Part shown: one piece after another, positions 15,961 through 16,193 of the stretch
Layout: the number at the start of each line of letters is the position of its first letter
How positions within the stretch are numbered: the first letter of the stretch is position 1
Origin: Russula earlei
Lineage: Eukaryota; Basidiomycota; Agaricomycetes; Russulales; Russulaceae
Length of the DNA stretch: 16,193 nt
Reading direction: 5' to 3'
Assembly: GCA_025769875.1 (NCBI GenBank)
Contig: JAGFNK010001029.1
Location: 1 to 16,193 of the forward strand
Position numbers and translations under genes: made by a program
The notes under the pieces: model-generated
Databases searched by the model: none
What the model was told of the DNA's origin: nothing
The model's input: the letters and a program-made list of their open reading frames with translations, nothing else

Positions 15961-16193
15961 AGTACTGATTTACACTGATACTTACCAGAACAATCCTTCT
16001 AGCATTAATCCTACCTATGCGTTCAAGGCGAGAGTTAATTGAATTCAAGAGTTATTGTACCCAAGCTTGGCATCAATGACTGACACACTTTATAGTTTAC
16101 AAAACACCCCATCAAGGAAATAAGTGACTTTGCCATCCTCTCCAGCGGAATTCAAAGGATATCTGTGGAAAACCTGAGTAGTTTAACACAAAG
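15961..16193. other. Right end of window, no readable gene
   Basis: Open frames are short and broken in all readings. It is presumably still internal sequence of the F5 element or a further insertion; no LTR terminus with a matching partner is visible. Confidence 0.3.

Noticed and set aside
1..16193. Prokaryotic systems, CRISPR arrays, tRNA or rRNA genes
   Set aside because: No spaced direct repeats, no cloverleaf-type boxes and no rRNA-like stretches seen; all recognisable proteins are eukaryotic transposable-element types.

Overview
The window is a transposable-element graveyard, most likely from a basidiomycete (Agaricomycete-type) fungus. The clues are a chromodomain-bearing Ty3/gypsy polyprotein remnant, a fungal pogo/Tc1-type DDE transposase with a C-terminal coiled coil, CCHC zinc-knuckle ORFs, and LTRs whose leaders downstream of a TATA box are CT-rich. 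I see no intact host gene, no tRNA or rRNA gene and no CRISPR array. Every protein-coding remnant carries stops or frameshifts, apart from two open stretches of unknown function at the right end.

I recognise six LTR families, named F1-F6 in window order. All have TGT[T/C]A...T[A/G]ACA-type or slightly degenerate termini. F1 (1071-1543) is the 3' LTR of a gypsy-like element whose zinc-knuckle ORF fills 3-1051. That element sits inside the chromodomain of an older gypsy element, whose remains run from 1544 to its own 3' LTR, F4 (4871-5472). Two solo LTRs, F2 (2333-2952) and F3 (3708-4592), interrupt the older element, each flanked by a perfect 5-bp target-site duplication (TSD). Removing them leaves one reading frame broken only by stop codons.

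From 5473 to 9379 there is non-coding DNA: a degenerate tandem repeat of about 115 bp, split by a solo F5 LTR (6150-6977, TSD catct), two pyrimidine tracts, and a solo F6 LTR (7754-8715, TSD ttgaa). The minus strand from 12817 down to 9380 is a decayed DDE transposase gene. It is split by a solo F4 LTR (10980-12542, TSD caaga), which is itself split by a solo F6 LTR (11003-11963, TSD gttag): a three-layer nest. Upstream of the transposase, a full F5 LTR (12939-13778) has no matching TSD and leads into an internal region that runs off the window. It is the 5' LTR of a further element.

Two signals stand out. First, a dyad centred about 31-39 bp downstream of the TATA box recurs in all six LTR families, at the expected transcription start. 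Second, the 10 bases found 2 bp after the F5 5' LTR (TGGACAGTCT) are the exact complement of the predicted RNA 5' end in the F5 and F6 families. This points to Tf1/sushi-type self-primed reverse transcription. The two best-preserved gypsy remnants also both carry a coiled-coil and zinc-knuckle ORF directly before the polypurine tract and 3' LTR; in one of them the ORF clearly lies downstream of the chromodomain.
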